Shown here: positions 44,901 to 57,073 of the stretch, piece by piece | Numbering within the stretch: the stretch's first letter is position 1 | How the letters are laid out: the number at the start of each line of letters is the position of its first letter | Assembly (NCBI GenBank): GCA_001051155.2 | Contig: JYIP02000001.1 | Coordinates: 4,960,001 to 5,024,000, forward strand | DNA from: Chrysoporthe austroafricana | Lineage: Eukaryota > Ascomycota > Sordariomycetes > Diaporthales > Cryphonectriaceae | Direction of reading: 5' to 3' | DNA: 64,000 nucleotides | Notes under the pieces: generated by a model | What the model saw: the letters and a program-made list of their open reading frames with translations, nothing else | What the model was told of the DNA's origin: nothing | The model's database searches: none | Made by a program: the position numbers and the translations under genes

Positions 44901-46557
44901 GGGCGGTGGGCCAGAACAACGTCCTAGTCTGGTTCAGATAGCTCCGCCGCATCTCGAACTACGCAGGTATGAGACCAAGCTCTCGGTCTTGCCCTCCGCG
45001 GTGAACTTCTGGGAATGTCTTGGTCTTGGCCCTTCTCAAGGGCCTAAAGACATCTATTCGGTCTGCGTCTTTCCGAACCTAGATGGCATGACAGACAGCG
45101 CTGGCGTGTTTCTAGATCGCATTGGCAATGTCTACGAGTCCTTGAAGCTGGGAAGTTTTGACCGCATGCCTTCATCGGCTAACATACCGAATGGACTCCT
45201 ACCATTTGAGGTCGACAAAGCGACAAACACTCCAACTACTTCACAAGGCTCACGATCTGCCCAGCCACTGGTGGACGATATGGCTAAACTCGCAGTTGCT
45301 ATATTCAACACGACAGCTGTGCCCAGAAATTTTGTGGTATTTTTTGTGTACACACCTGACAATCCTGGCACGATCGTCGAATCCTGTCTGGCCTTCCAGC
45401 GGATGTTCGAACTATATAGACGAGCATTGACAGACAGGAAGAAGCCGGCGCAGAACGAGTTGGTGCTCCAACTAGTTCCACTAAATCTTGTTACTACGAC
45501 GTCAATGGTGGTTCTGTCGCCAGGCGACTGTACGCGGATGTGTCTCGAAGTATACGATCGATGCACATTGTTTGGAGGGCCGATGCCCTCACCCGCCATT
45601 ATTCTGGAGCAGCAACCAGTCACACAAGGTATTAATTTCCAGTTGAGAAACCAGCCGTCCGCGAATGTACTTCAGGAGAATTCAGTTATGCACATCGCGT
45701 ACGCCCAAAGCATCGACGACAGATGGATAACTGCAGCGTGGACGGACAACCGCGGCAGCAAGCAGATGACCGCATCATACTGCCTAGGGAGGAAAGGCAG
45801 ACCTCTTTCGAGATCCTTCACTGATATTGCCCACGAGATTTGGACCACAACCCACGACCTTACATCCATATGGAAAATCCACTGGCGTATCATCATCACC
45901 AAAGTTGGCGTCATGGACCAGCAAGAGATCAGCGACTGGATCACTCTGGCACAGACGGAAACAAAATCCTCCTTCAGCCTCGTGCTACTAACGGTGGACA
46001 CGAACCCATCGCTGCAGCTGATACCCAGCATCTCCAAGGTCTCGGTGACAGGGCAGTCCGCCTTCTATTCAACCCCAGTGTCGACGCCTCAGCCCTCGAC
46101 CATGTCTCCAGATGCAGCCGGAAACCCGCCCACGCCCAAGGGCGCCGTCACCTCTGCTGGCGCCTCCACACCTGGCGCTGACAACAGCGCAGCCGAAGCC
46201 GAAGCCGACGCCACTCTTGTAGACGTGACCGACACGACGTGGGGCGCGGTTCTCTCCCACCGGCTCAACACATCCTACTCGCTCACAGACCCCACGCCCG
46301 CGCTCATCAGCGGCTACCTCATCAAGCGCGGCGGGTCGCGCATGGACGACCCGCCAGCCGTCATGGAGATCAACGTGGTGCACTGCGAGGGCAACCCGCG
46401 CGTGCTTGAGGTGCTGCTACGGGAGATGCTGTCCGTCTTCCGGGGCCTGGGGACCATCGCACGGGCCCGGTCCGTGACGGAAAAGGAGGGCGACGTCCGG
46501 CCGTGGCATGTGGCCGCTGTAGAGAAGGCGGTTAGGGCGCTCTACCAATTGCTGTGA
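41972..46557 (+). CDS. MED13: Mediator subunit 13 (CDK8 kinase module), 1,505 aa
   Basis: Model: join 41972..42010, 42079..46557; the first exon encodes 13 residues (MDPGEYETNTLLI), the intron is 68 nt. The product has the Med13 N-terminal domain (residues ~15-400, ending near RKRTRKPVI), a long acidic, Ser-rich linker (about residues 450-800) with TPPDGVQ and repeated poly-acidic stretches, and the Med13 C-terminal domain (about 880-1500) with LVLQLVPLNLVT, SVMHIAYAQSIDDRWITAAWTD and IWKIHWRIIITKVG. The yeast counterpart is SSN2/SRB9. It joins the CDK8-cyclin C pair to Mediator and controls transcription. The start is chosen because the first exon ends in a good donor (GTGAGT) and spliced reading continues with NNVSSVAF, as in other fungi. 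Confidence 0.92.
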
Positions 46558-46990
46558 GATATCTACATGAACATACCACGGACATACGTACGGTGTGTTC
46601 TGATTTCTCGTGGGTGAGTATAGTTGCACCGTTCGGTCATCATCGGTGGGCCAGTGTGTTGATTCGTTGGCGTACGGCATAGCATACAGCGTTTGAGCAA
46701 GTTTTGCGGAGTTTGGATACCACACAAGACATAGCATTCAATTGATAAAGGTTCAGGTCTTGAACAAGGTCTTCATTTCTTCTATGTTTATCCAATACCC
46801 AACTGTCTAGATGGCACCAATCAGAAGCAGCCTCCTGTCTATCTCTCGCAACTAACACAGATGATTCCTCTTCCGCTATGTACGCCGGCAGTTGATGCCA
46901 GGCAGGGGATATCTCAAAAAGTTAAGCAAAACAGCCGACAACGCCCATCATATCCAAGTCTCTAAATCCAACAGCCCGCCTGCAGCGGAG
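46558..46990. other. intergenic between convergent MED13 and MTAP
   Basis: Shared 3' flank of two convergent genes; no gene is seen. Confidence 0.5.
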
Positions 46991-48114
46991 CTACTCCTCC
47001 CAGAACCCAGGGAACAGATACTCCACCCTCTCCATGGCCTTAGCATCCCTCCCGGCGGGCTTGGTCATGAACTTGACGGCGCCCGCGCTCGCCCCCTCGA
47101 GGTGCTTCGCGACGACCAGGTCCGCGTGCTCCTTCTCCTCCGCGATGAGCTCGTCCAGCACCGCGCCCACCAGCCTCTTGGCGTTGACGCTGTTGGCGCT
47201 CATGTACTTCATGACCATGGCCACGTCGACATCCTCGCCCGGAACCAACCGCCAGCAGTCGTAGTCGGTCGCCATGCAGATCATCTGGTAGGCGAGCTCG
47301 GCCTCGCGAGCGAGCTTGGCCTCGGGGAGCGCGGACATGTTGATCACGCTGCCGCCCCAGGTGCGGTACATGTTCGACTCTGCGCGGGTGGAGAATTGGG
47401 GTCCTTCTGTTGACGGTAGAAGAGAGGTCATCAGCGTCCCGCCGCCTCCGTGTGGGATTTAGGGGTGGGGGGGTTGAGGGGCTGGGATGAGGAGCGGAAT
47501 TAATGTTGAGGTATCAAAACGTACCCATGCAGATGATCGTCCCGCCCTCGTGCAGGGTCGAGCCCTCGCCCTGCATGGCACCCGCACAGCTCTTGACGAC
47601 CTTAGCCAGCTTCTCATCAAACGGGTCCGCGAAGCCGACGTGGCCGACCAGGCCCTTCTCGAAGAAGGTGAACGGCCTGATCCCCTTGGTCCGGTCTATG
47701 ATCTGGTCCGGCACGACGAAGTCCATCGGCCTGATGTGCTCCTGCAGCGAACCGACGGCGCTGAACGCGATAATGCACCGCACGCCGATGTGGCGGAGGG
47801 CGGCGATGTTGGCGCGCGCGGGGACCTCGTGCGGGGCGTACTCGTGGTAGGCGCCGTGGCGGGACAGGAAAGCGATGGGGACGCCGCTGTGCTCGAGGAT
47901 CTGGATGGGCGCCGAAGGGTAGCCCCACGGCGTCAGCGGGTTGACGGCGGCGATGGGCGTGTAGCCTTCGATCTGGGACAGGCCGGTGCCGCCTATCACG
48001 GCGATGTGGACGGGCCCTGAGGGTAGATAGGACGATCAGCACACGTTATTGTTGCTCTTGGGGGATCTGGTGTGTAGACTCACGGTCGAGCTTGTCGGGA
48101 AGATCGTGCGTCAT
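46991..48114 (-). CDS. MEU1: S-methyl-5'-thioadenosine phosphorylase, 312 aa
   Basis: Model: complement of 46991..47406, 47525..48016, 48084..48114; introns are 118 nt and 67 nt with GTACGT and GTGAGT donors. The first exon is 31 nt (MTHDLPDKLD). The product has the phosphate-binding GGTGLS loop, FLSRHG and IIAFSAVGSLQE of the PNP/MTAP family, and the substrate-binding CMEGPQFSTRAES formed exactly at the second splice, followed by NMSALPEAKLAREAELAY. The length is normal. Role: cleaves methylthioadenosine from polyamine synthesis to adenine and methylthioribose-1-phosphate, the first step of methionine salvage, in the cytosol. Confidence 0.93.
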
Positions 48115-48686
48115 CTTCAACAGCTCCACGTGCGATCGAGGGCGAGGGTGGAGCAGGAGGGGTTGGAAAGGAGGAAGAGGATAACCAGAAGAACGTCGTC
48201 AACCCGTTTCGATTTGAGGCTCACGAGAAAGTTTACGAGGTAATTAATTACCCCGCCAAAAAATGATGTCTCGGGTTTGGGTGGGGTACAGTGCCTAGCT
48301 TCCCAGGCGCTTATTGCCACTCACTGCGCGTACCTTAGCGCACATGCACGCCCTGGGCGGCTCTCGTCGGCGCCTCTGGCCCCGCGACCCACCGTAAATT
48401 TCACATTGCAACCCAGCTCTCATCTCAACGGCTCATCCGGGCAGCCTCGCTCCATCTCGACAACGCGCCTCTCAGGCAACGGCTGGCCCTGAATCTCCAC
48501 GCTTGCAGCTGATACCGGCGCAGGTTGTCAAGCGGTGCTCACCGAAGAACACTCGCTCAGCCAACGGCAAGCAAGCTGACTTACCAGTACCACTTCCCAA
48601 CGTCTCGAGAACAAGCCAACGGCCAGCGCCCAGGGAGACATCTTGGCACCTGGCTCAGCCAGACGGAGGAAGCCGGAATCGCAGCC
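48115..48686. other. divergent promoter region of MTAP and ataxin-10
   Basis: The ATGs of the two genes lie about 570 bp apart in opposite directions; the spacing is the only evidence that the promoters share this region. Confidence 0.4.
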
Positions 48687-51600
48687 ATGGCGACCATGGC
48701 GGTCGCCGGCGAAGTGGGCGCCGATGCCTCAGCCAGACCAGTCTCACATGATTCCATCGAGGAGAGATATTTCACGGCGGCGCTCATGTGCCTTGAGGGT
48801 CACTTCACCGACTCACCTCCCATGGGCCCCCAGACGACCGTCAAAGTTGTCTCCATGATATCGAAGACATTGGAGAAGACCCATGGCTCGAAAGAAGTCC
48901 GGTACGTGATATGGTTCTGCACCCAGGAAGCGTTGCGTTAGCCTGACCTGGGCTACAGCCAGGCGCTGTCGAGGAATGTGACGATATGGGTGTGGATGAC
49001 TAGGATTTTTGCCGCCGCCATACCGAACCTCACAACTCGTTCCGTCGGGCCACTGGCCAGCCTCAACGACCCTGACAAGGGCGTGACGCCTCAGGAGAGC
49101 ACGGCTCTCATCATCAAGAACTACCAAGGCCTGAAGGAGGACCTGCAGGTGCTGAACAAGCTGATGCACATCGCGCGGAACCTCCTCGTCACGACGGAGC
49201 CCGAGGTACCACAAGATATCTGCGCGGCAGTCCATTTTGATCAGATGGTGTATCAGACGATCATTCTGTGCGTAAACGTGACCAGCAAGGGCTATGACGG
49301 GGAGGTGCTGGATGACAATTCCCGGGCGAGACTGAACGAGATCACCGACATTTGTGAGAGCTGTCCGATGTGGAATCTGTGCCGCGGCCTGCTGACAAGA
49401 CCTACAGACAAGAAGATACTAGTGACATCCATCCAGCAGGCGCACAACTGGGCCGCCAAGAATGACAGGAATAAAATGTCATTCTGGTTTGACGTCTTGT
49501 TCGACGACGAGGCCAATCTGGATGACCCGCAGGATGAGTTGGACGAAGAAGTCGCGTTCCACATAGATGTTGCTAAGACAGAGATACAGAACTGGTTGGA
49601 ACGCAATTCAACCATGACTGATACAGCTCGACGTCTCCTCAGGACTTATGCAGAAGATCAGGCTCAAACGCAGAGACAACCTGGTCCTCTTGCCCCGATA
49701 TCACCCCTTGCCTGGAACTGGTTGCCCGAAGGCTCCGTGAAAGTCAGGGCTGACGACCCAAGAGACACAAGCAATATTTCGTCTCAATGGGACCCCGACG
49801 AGACGGACAAGTTCGAGCAGGACCGGCGCTACGGCCGTGTTTCTCATGAAATTGACGCCTGGTGGGAGAGGGCTCGGGATCCAAACCTTAAGGAACTGGT
49901 CGTGCCGATCCCCTCGGTCGAGTTTGCCGAGAAGCGCATGTTGGTTTGCAAGGAGAATCTCATCAACAGATATGCCCACCAGTACCGATCGGACGATCAA
50001 GAGAGGCCTGACTCGCCGCAGGACGACGCTCAGGAGGCCGAGTATGCGGATGAAGGCGATCATCGAGCCCCTGAGGAATACAGCGAGGAGTATGTGGACG
50101 ACATGGCCGAGGAGGACGACGTTGACGATGACGAGTCTTATGGGGATGGTCCAATGACCGGCCTTCTCACTGAGGTTCCTAACATTCTGGATCCCAAGCA
50201 GATCGAGGCTCTGCACATGATCGTGAAATCGTGCATACTCGATGTGCCAGGCAGCGGCACGACCCGAGCAGGCGAGAGGCTGCAGGAGACGCGATGCCGG
50301 ATGTTTTTGGCGTTAGATTGCGGCAAGAGCCTGCTTCGAGAGATGCTGGTCTTCATTGCCGTCTGGGAGAAGGATGAGACGTCATTGATCTTCCAAATCA
50401 CCAGTCAGATCGTCGAGGCCATCCACAACAGCGCTCTGATTCCCTATGCTTGGAACAACCTGAGGATACCAAAGGATATCGTGTCTCCTGCTCAGACCAT
50501 CCTTTTGCGACTGATCAACTACATGTTCCGCGCACGCATTAGGAATGCTCCGCCCGAGGAGAACAGGGATCCGATGCAAGCGGTCAGGCTCGTTCACTTC
50601 TTCTTCATCAACTTTCGCAGCAGGATAGTACCGGAGTGCGTGGCTCTTATGAAGCTGCAGGCGGACATTCGGCACAACAAGTTGGACCCCGCAGACTTCC
50701 CTGTCGACAATTGGGACATGGAGCGTGCTAAGGACGGGCTGGTGCAGTTCTTGGACTTCCTGACAACCGTATCTGAAGACCTTGACATGCGAGCCAAACT
50801 CATCGAGTGGGAGGCTGCATATGATCTTATTGCGCTTTTACGCGGGCTCGAGGAGGGCGTCGCGAAGAAGGGTCTCGTCGATCCGCCAAATCGATCACAG
50901 CACCGCCCTGCGGAGCCCTCTTCGTCGGTCAACAATGGTCACTACGATGCCAATGACCCCCCACCTCCTCCTCCACCACACCCGGGCAACATCCGCGAGA
51001 CACCGGCTGCTCACACCTTCCCATGGGCTGGCGTCAAGGGCCAGATCCTGCAGATTCTCGCCACGCTGCTACAACCACCTCCCGGCCGCAGCAGCCCGGG
51101 CAACCCAACAGTGCAGAACCAGATCGTGAAGAACAATGGCATCGTTGCGCTACTGAACTGCTGCACATATGACGACCACAACCGGTACGCCAGAGAACGG
51201 GTCCAGTTGTGTCTGAAGTGGCTTATGGATGGCTCCGACGCAGCTAATCAATTCCTGCGAAACCTCGTGGCCCACAACCCGAACCCGAATGTCGCTGCCA
51301 CTCAGGGCCAGACGACGAACCTCCGCATTGATGGTGTCCCAGGCGAGGTGAGGGTGTCGGTGCGTCCAGCACCGAGCGAGCCTGCGATGGCGACGCTTAA
51401 TAATAACACCGGCACCAGTGTCACCGTAGCTCCGACTCCTGCCATCGTGGACCGGGCGGTCAACTTTATGCCTCCAGCCGTACCGAGCGCCAGTACTACA
51501 GCTGGCAGCAGTAGTAATAACAAGACAGCAGCCGCCCCGGCGAACAACAACACTCCGCGAAGTAACATGCGGACCTACCTCCAGGCCCTCGATTGGGCAC

Positions 51601-51728
51601 AGGCGCAGATGCCCCCGCGCAGCCGAACCGACGAGCTCCTACACGACATCATCAACCTCGCCGACGAGGCGGCCAGGCTGGCGCTGGGCGAGAACGCGGA
51701 GGAGACGGAAGACGAGGATTTTATGTGA
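48687..51728 (+). CDS. CTR86: ataxin-10 / copper-transport protein 86 (Ctr86) homologue, 994 aa
   Basis: Model: join 48687..48901, 48959..51728; intron 57 nt. The large product is mostly helical (armadillo-like): many Leu/Ile repeats, an acidic linker at about residues 430-470 (EEYSEEYVDDMAEEDD), and a C-terminal ataxin-10 domain with QILQILATLLQPP, IVALLNCCTYDDHNRYARER and LKWLMDG, the pattern ending the human ataxin-10 and yeast Ctr86 proteins. A low-complexity Ser/Asn/Thr region precedes the end. ATG 48687 is in strong context (CAGCCATGG). The last codons are ATG TGA: the stop overlaps a potential splice donor, GTGAGG (see the possible last exon at 51896). Function in fungi is not known; it is essential in yeast. 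Confidence 0.8.
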
Positions 51729-51895
51729 GGCACTCTGAGTAAATCACCTCGCTGCTTGTCGTGCGGGAGACGCTATTGTTGCCCTTGTCAGAAAGTCTTC
51801 TTGTTTCCCATTTTCGATCTTTTCTGCTGCAGCAATCAGGTTTCTTCTACAATCCTGGTGGAACAAAAAGTTTCTAATAGTTTTCTCACTTCTAG

Positions 51896-52013
51896 GTACT
51901 GCGTCATGAAGCTCACCGAACGCCTCAAGAAGGAGGGGATTGATATCAATCTGCGGGATGCACTAGGCGTTGATACGGATCCCAAGCTGAGGAATCTCCG
52001 GGGCAAATTGTAG
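51896..52013 (+). CDS. possible alternative last exon of ataxin-10 homologue
   Basis: If the GTGAGG at 51725 is used as donor and TTCTAG at 51890-51895 as acceptor, a 171-nt intron is removed with a TCTAATAG branch-like site and a pyrimidine tract before the AG. The codon AT|G is completed and translation continues in frame for 38 codons (YCVMKLTERLKKEG, then IDINLRDALGVDTD and KLRNLRGKL) to TAG at 52011-52013. The extension is amphipathic and charged with good coding-like codon use, and no ATG-started frame explains it better. It would give a 1,032-residue protein. It may equally be a small separate ORF starting at ATG 51906. Confidence 0.4.
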
Positions 52014-52392
52014 AGGCCTCGAGTAGAGTTTCGGTCTGGAGGGTATAGTGGATTAACATAATATTTGGAATAGATGGAGGCAAGACGACAAGGCGAGAGG
52101 CATTCGCATAAGGGAAAGGCGTTCGTGGAGGACATTTACGGTTGATTGCATTCCACAAGAGATATACCACCCGTGCATATAGACTGTATTGACCATGTTT
52201 CTAAAATCAACCAGTTTTTGCAACTTCGTTGTGATGCTTGGCGGGTTACCTACAGAGCAGAATTTACTGCAATTGTTCCAATACAGCACCGCTGGAGTCA
52301 ACGTGATCATGAATTTTCCAGACCCATACCCTATATTTATCAAAACATCCGTGAATGCAGCTCTGCTCGTCCCAGTATGCTCCGTCCATATC

Positions 52393-53997
52393 TTACTCAG
52401 CGACCCACACCGCAGCCATGCTAGAAGCACACCGTTAGCACGCGCTGGCAAGAAGACACGGCAAGTAAGAAGACGCGGAGGGGATGGAAGGATAGAAATG
52501 ACTTACCCCATGCCGGTACCAATACACATACTCGTCACGCCGATCTTCTCGCCCCTCCTCCTCAGCTCGTACAGAAGCGTCGACACCTGTCTCGCGCCGG
52601 TGCACCCGAGGGGGTGGCCGAACGCGATGGCGCCGCCCTTGGGGTTGATCTTCACGGCGGGCAGGCCCAGCTCGTTGGCGCACCACAGGCACTGGCTGGC
52701 GAAGGCCTCGTTGATCTCGAAGATGTCGACGTCGTCCTTGGTGATGCCGGTGAGCTCGAAGACCTTGGGGATGGCCTTCCAGGGGCCGACGCCCATGAGC
52801 AGCGGCGGGACGCCGACGATGCTCGCGGCGACGTACTTGCCGAGGATCGCCTGGCCGAGCCGCTCCGCCGTGCTGCGCCGCATCAGCAGCACCGCGGCGG
52901 CGCCGTCGCTGATCTGGCTGGCGTTGCCGGCGTGGATGGACCCGTCGGCCGCGAAGGCGGGCTTGATCTTGCCGAGCGACTCGGCCGTGATGCCGTCGCG
53001 CACGCCGTCGTCGCGGTCCACGACGAGCTCCTTGGTTGTGCCGCTCTTGGGGTCCTCGAACTTGACCTTGAGCGGCAGGATCTCCTCGTTGAAGAGGCCC
53101 TGCCGCTGCGCCGCGACGGCCTTCTGGTACGACGCGGCCGCGAACGCGTCCTGGCTCGCGCGCGTGATGCCCCTGGCCTTGGCCATGTCCTCGGACAGCA
53201 CGCCCATGGGCACCTTGCAGTTGGCGGCCTCGGGGTGGGACTCGAGGAGGTCGGAGAACTCGGTCACGGCGCCGGGGCTTTGTGGCAGGAAAAGCAACAG
53301 CCGTCAGCACATCTCTCCAGGCTCCAGACAAGAGGGGCTGGTGGTCGGGGAGAAAAGGGGGGTTTTCACAAAACTACATACCCGTACTGTGTGGACATGC
53401 TCTCCACGCCCGCGCCGATGCCCACCTCGATCATGCCCGCGCGGATCTGGTTCGCGACGTCCACGCACGCCTGCAGGCCCGACGAGCACTGCCGGTTGAG
53501 GGTGCGCACGGCGGTCGACGTGGGGAAGCCGGCGACGAGGGCGGCGGCGCGCATCTCGGTGGCGCCGCCGCCCGGGGCGAGGACGGTGCCGACGCAGACG
53601 TCCTCGACCAGGGCCGGGTCGATCTTGGAGCGGTCGATGATGCCCTTGAGCGCGCCAGCGACGAGGTCCGAGGCCATGGTGTCCTTGAAGCCGCCCTTGC
53701 CGCCCTTGGTGAAGGCGGTGCGGAGGCACGCCGTGACGACGATCTAGGGAGGGGCGTGGCGGTTCGTCAGCAACAGGGCAGCTGTTTGCCCGCCCTAGGG
53801 GGCAGAGGCAGCGGTTGTGTTTGCGGGAGGAGGGGAGGGGGGCCTACATCATCAGGGCTCTTCTCGAGGAGCTTCGCCTTGCCCACCTTGGGGCTGGTGA
53901 GCTGGCTGCCGATGGAGGACAGTCTGTCAAGAGCTGGAGGGACGTCTGGTCAGTCCGGAACGGCACCGTCGCCCTCGCCAAACAGCTTACCACCCAT
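52393..53997 (-). CDS. POT1: peroxisomal 3-ketoacyl-CoA thiolase, 417 aa
   Basis: Model: complement of 52393..52420, 52507..53277, 53382..53743, 53848..53933, 53991..53997, with a 7-nt first exon (ATGGGTG) and a 28-nt last exon. The first intron is 57 nt in the model chosen. Spliced, the N terminus reads MGALDRLSSIGSQL: RLSSIGSQL (residues 6-14) matches the PTS2 peroxisomal signal R-L-x5-Q-L. The nucleophile Cys117 lies in LNRQCSSGLQA. The NEAFA, GHPLGCTGA and CIGTGMG motifs of thiolases follow, and the last short exon ends in MAAVWVAE. Role: the last step of beta-oxidation, splitting 3-ketoacyl-CoA into acetyl-CoA and a shortened acyl-CoA in peroxisomes. It is convergent with the ataxin-10 homologue. 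Confidence 0.93.
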
Positions 53998-56038
53998 CTT
54001 TGCAGTTTCTTGCCGTGGTGTCCGTGGGATGGTCCGTGAAGGTTCAAGAACAATGTCGGGGGGTATGAAGGTCTGACTATGTCCAGATTAGGGTCTAAGT
54101 GGTTCTCTAGATGCTCGACGTGACAGGATGCTCGGGCGGTCCTGCTTTTCAAAAGGTACTGTCGTGGTCAGAAGCAGACTTGAGGATATGTTCAACAATG
54201 CTCGGTGGTCCGAGTGGGCCTTCGAGATGCCGAGGCACCGGGGATGCGGTCGGGACAGCTTACAGTAGCGTCATGGGGACGCCGCACCATGCCTGTCCTG
54301 GGCTCTGGGGGCAAGTTAGCATGTGACGGCGACGGGCCCTGAAACCGTCACCACCCGTCACTTGACCGCATGGCAAAGCACATGGTACAGTGTAAGCTGG
54401 GCGGTAAGGGCCTGATAACTAATCACCAGCGTCATGTTGCGAGCCACGACTGTTTTCACATGCGCCAGACTGTCACGGACTAAAATTCCGGTATTGTTAT
54501 ATTTTATATTTTTTGTTTTCCTTTTTTTTTTTTTCTCTATTTTCTTTTTTGTTTTTCTTCGTTTTCTTTTCTTTTTCTTTTTTTTTTTTTTTGGCTTCTT
54601 GCCTTTTTATTCCCCTTCGGCTTCATACACCCCTTTTCTATCTTCTCTAGACTCTTGTGCCCCTTGTCTTGTTTCTTAGCTTTTCCATCTAGCACGTGGA
54701 GGACCACACCGACCGACCGACCGGCTCCGGGTCCTGGGTCCTGGGTTTGCACGGTCCGGGACGAGGACCTATAGGTTTATGGGTTATATCCCGTGACGAT
54801 CTCAACGGCGGGCGGTGGCTGGCCATGCTTTTTATATACTTGCTGGGTATTGTGATGGGGCCTCTCGCCGTGCAGGTGCTCCCGAACCTGGACACGGATG
54901 GATCGTGTCACGCCGTGATATCATCTCGCTTCTCCCCAACCGGGCAAGACTCCAGAAGGATCGCACGCGGTGCCCCGGGACATTCTAGGGCCCGCGGAGG
55001 CATGATGAGCCCTCAATGAGCTGAACAGATAGATCGACAGGCCGGAGTCATGTATGTACGGGTCGTACTGTACCACATAGTACCCAGTGTGCCAGTGTGT
55101 GGGGGTTGCCCGCGGTGCTCGCCGTCAGGTCTATGCGTCCACCTCACCGTCGAGCACCTGGCAGCGTGGAGAACAGCATCCACGCGCCCGTTCAGCGGCG
55201 TGGCGCAGGTGCCGCCAGCAGTAAGACCTATCATCCTAACCCCACCCCCTTTCACGCCGCTGCAGGGTGCCCTCAGTTCGGCGCCTGCAGGATTCCGGAT
55301 CCGTGTGGGAGGATGAACCCACCGCGGCTTTGTTAGGCCCCACTCTTGACACCCTGCGACGCCCCAATCTCGCTTCCACGATTCGATCCCTGTGGTTCGC
55401 CCAGGCCTTAGGGCGCCTCGCCTGTATTTTTTTTCCCTTGTATCCTCACGACGCCGGCGAGATCGACGTTGGCCTCCGGACCCGATCCTACGGGAGGAGC
55501 CAGGCCTGTGCCGTCCCTCTTCTCTGTCGACGTGCTTGGCCTTCTGCAGACGTCCTTTTCTCTCGTTTCACCCGTCTTGTCTTATCTTGCCTATTCGTCC
55601 GCTGTGCGTGGTGACGACGCTCGAGCCGTCCTGCCCAATTTCCGGATCCAGCTGCGGTTGGCGTCGCCCGATCCCGATCCTTCGCCTGATAACCAACAGG
55701 CTTCCAGCTGCCCCACGCGCTGCCCTCCTCTGCTGCACCCACTGCGCCGGGAAGAGAGCGACAGCAGCGGCGACGACGATGGATTGAGCGCCGACAGCGA
55801 CGAATTGAACGATCTCCGGCGGCGAGAGGCACCGCGTGACGAGCATCAGACACATGACTGACTGACTGCTCCGGCCTCAGCGGTCTATAATACCTAATTC
55901 CCCTGCTACGGGACACGCCACGCTCGCTCGAGACTCAGGCCCAGACCTGCCACGAGGGGGACCCCCTCGAAGGCTCCACGACGATTGCGATCTGTGCTTC
56001 CTTTCACATATTGATTCGACTATAATTTTGTAACTACA
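53998..56038. other. 2-kb intergenic region, T-rich block
   Basis: No gene is supported. It includes the thiolase promoter and the long upstream region of the membrane protein at 56039. A polypyrimidine/poly-T block (about 54494-54600) is the main feature. Plus-strand frames near 54696-55019 and 55469-55861 have no motif and probably belong to the 5' region of the next gene. Confidence 0.45.
54494..54600. repeat. poly-T / CTTTT-rich simple sequence
   Basis: About 107 bp of T-dominated sequence with few C and G interruptions, a low-complexity tract of the kind common near fungal promoters and terminators. Confidence 0.6.
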
Positions 56039-57073
56039 ATGGCCACCGCATCCGGGCACGCTGGGCAAGTCACCGTCACCATCACCGCCGCCTCGGCCGC
56101 GACCACGACCGCCAGCGACGCCAACGGCGGCCTCGATACGACCAGCAGCACATTATCACTAATATACATCTACTCAACATCCTCCACTACCGAGCCCACA
56201 GACGCGGCGTCCTCCTCCTACGCCAGCGCGAGCTCGCACCACATCAGCGGCGGCGCCATCGCGGGGATCGTCGTCGGGTCCGTGGCCCTGCTGGCGATCC
56301 TCGCCCTCTCCCTCTTCTGCTACTCCCGCCACGTGGCCCGCAGGAAACGCGCCGAGATCGCCTCGCTGCAGCCGGGCCACCACACGCCGCCGACCCGGGC
56401 GTACAGCCGCGCCACCACGATCCAGGCCCCCGGTGGCGCCAGTACCAACGGCCGGACGACCCGGAACAGCCACTACGCGCGGTCGACGGGCGACCTGTCG
56501 ACCGCCACGGCGCGGCGGTCCCTGAAGAGCCCGGGCCTGCTGCTGCCCGCCCTGCCGCCGCAGGAGCTGCCCACGCCGCACAACCGGCCCGAGCTGGACG
56601 GCTCCCGGGGCGTGTACAAGCTGCGGTCGCAGAAGTCGGCGCGGTCCCGGCCGGGCGTCGCCGAGGTCTACGGGTCCGTGGAGCAGCCAATCGAGCTGCA
56701 GGCCGGGAGCATGACGGACCTAGTGGCCGTGATCCAGGAGATGAAGCGGATGAAGGCGACGGGCCCCGAGGGGGGAAGCAGCCGCGGCCAGAGGGATGGG
56801 GACTCGGACACCCAGAGCGGGGGGTTCTTGAGCCCGGCATGGCCACCGCCCGGTGGAGCCACGACGAGCGAATCGGGCTTGGTGAGCGATATGGACGGGA
56901 CGGCGGACGGCACAGAGACGGAATACGGCGAGGGCGCAGCTGACGCGGGCAGCATCCACATCTACTATCGGTCGTCAGCCGCGACGATCGCCGCGGCCAT
57001 GTCTCAGGCCTCGTCGATGAAGGGGCCGAGGTCGACCATAAGAAGTAGCTCGACTACGGCGAGATTAGTCTAA
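56039..57073 (+). CDS. single-pass membrane protein with Ser/Thr-rich ectodomain, 344 aa
   Basis: ATG 56039 to the stop at 57073 without intron. Residues 1-70 are Ser/Thr/Ala-rich, without a typical signal peptide, and end with SSHHISGGAIAG. The hydrophobic helix GIVVGSVALLAILALSLFC (about residues 79-97) is followed by basic YSRHVARRKRAE. The rest (~240 residues) is disordered, Arg- and Ser-rich, with short Pro-rich stretches, and contains LVAVIQEMKRMKA, one likely amphipathic helix. The layout (mucin-like ectodomain, TM, long tail) is that of fungal WSC/Mid2-type wall sensors, but no sensor domain is present. Family not identified. The GC-rich gene has antisense frames that are not called. 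Confidence 0.7.
   Translation: MATASGHAGQVTVTITAASAATTTASDANGGLDTTSSTLSLIYIYSTSSTTEPTDAASSSYASASSHHISGGAIAGIVVGSVALLAILALSLFCYSRHVARRKRAEIASLQPGHHTPPTRAYSRATTIQAPGGASTNGRTTRNSHYARSTGDLSTATARRSLKSPGLLLPALPPQELPTPHNRPELDGSRGVYKLRSQKSARSRPGVAEVYGSVEQPIELQAGSMTDLVAVIQEMKRMKATGPEGGSSRGQRDGDSDTQSGGFLSPAWPPPGGATTSESGLVSDMDGTADGTETEYGEGAADAGSIHIYYRSSAATIAAAMSQASSMKGPRSTIRSSSTTARLV

Noticed and set aside
52614..53747. 377-codon plus-strand ORF
   Set aside because: It is antisense to the well-supported thiolase and crosses its intron; the composition is a mirror of the coding strand.
55469..55861. 130-codon plus-strand ORF upstream of 56039
   Set aside because: No motif, low-complexity composition and a position in a probable 5' region.
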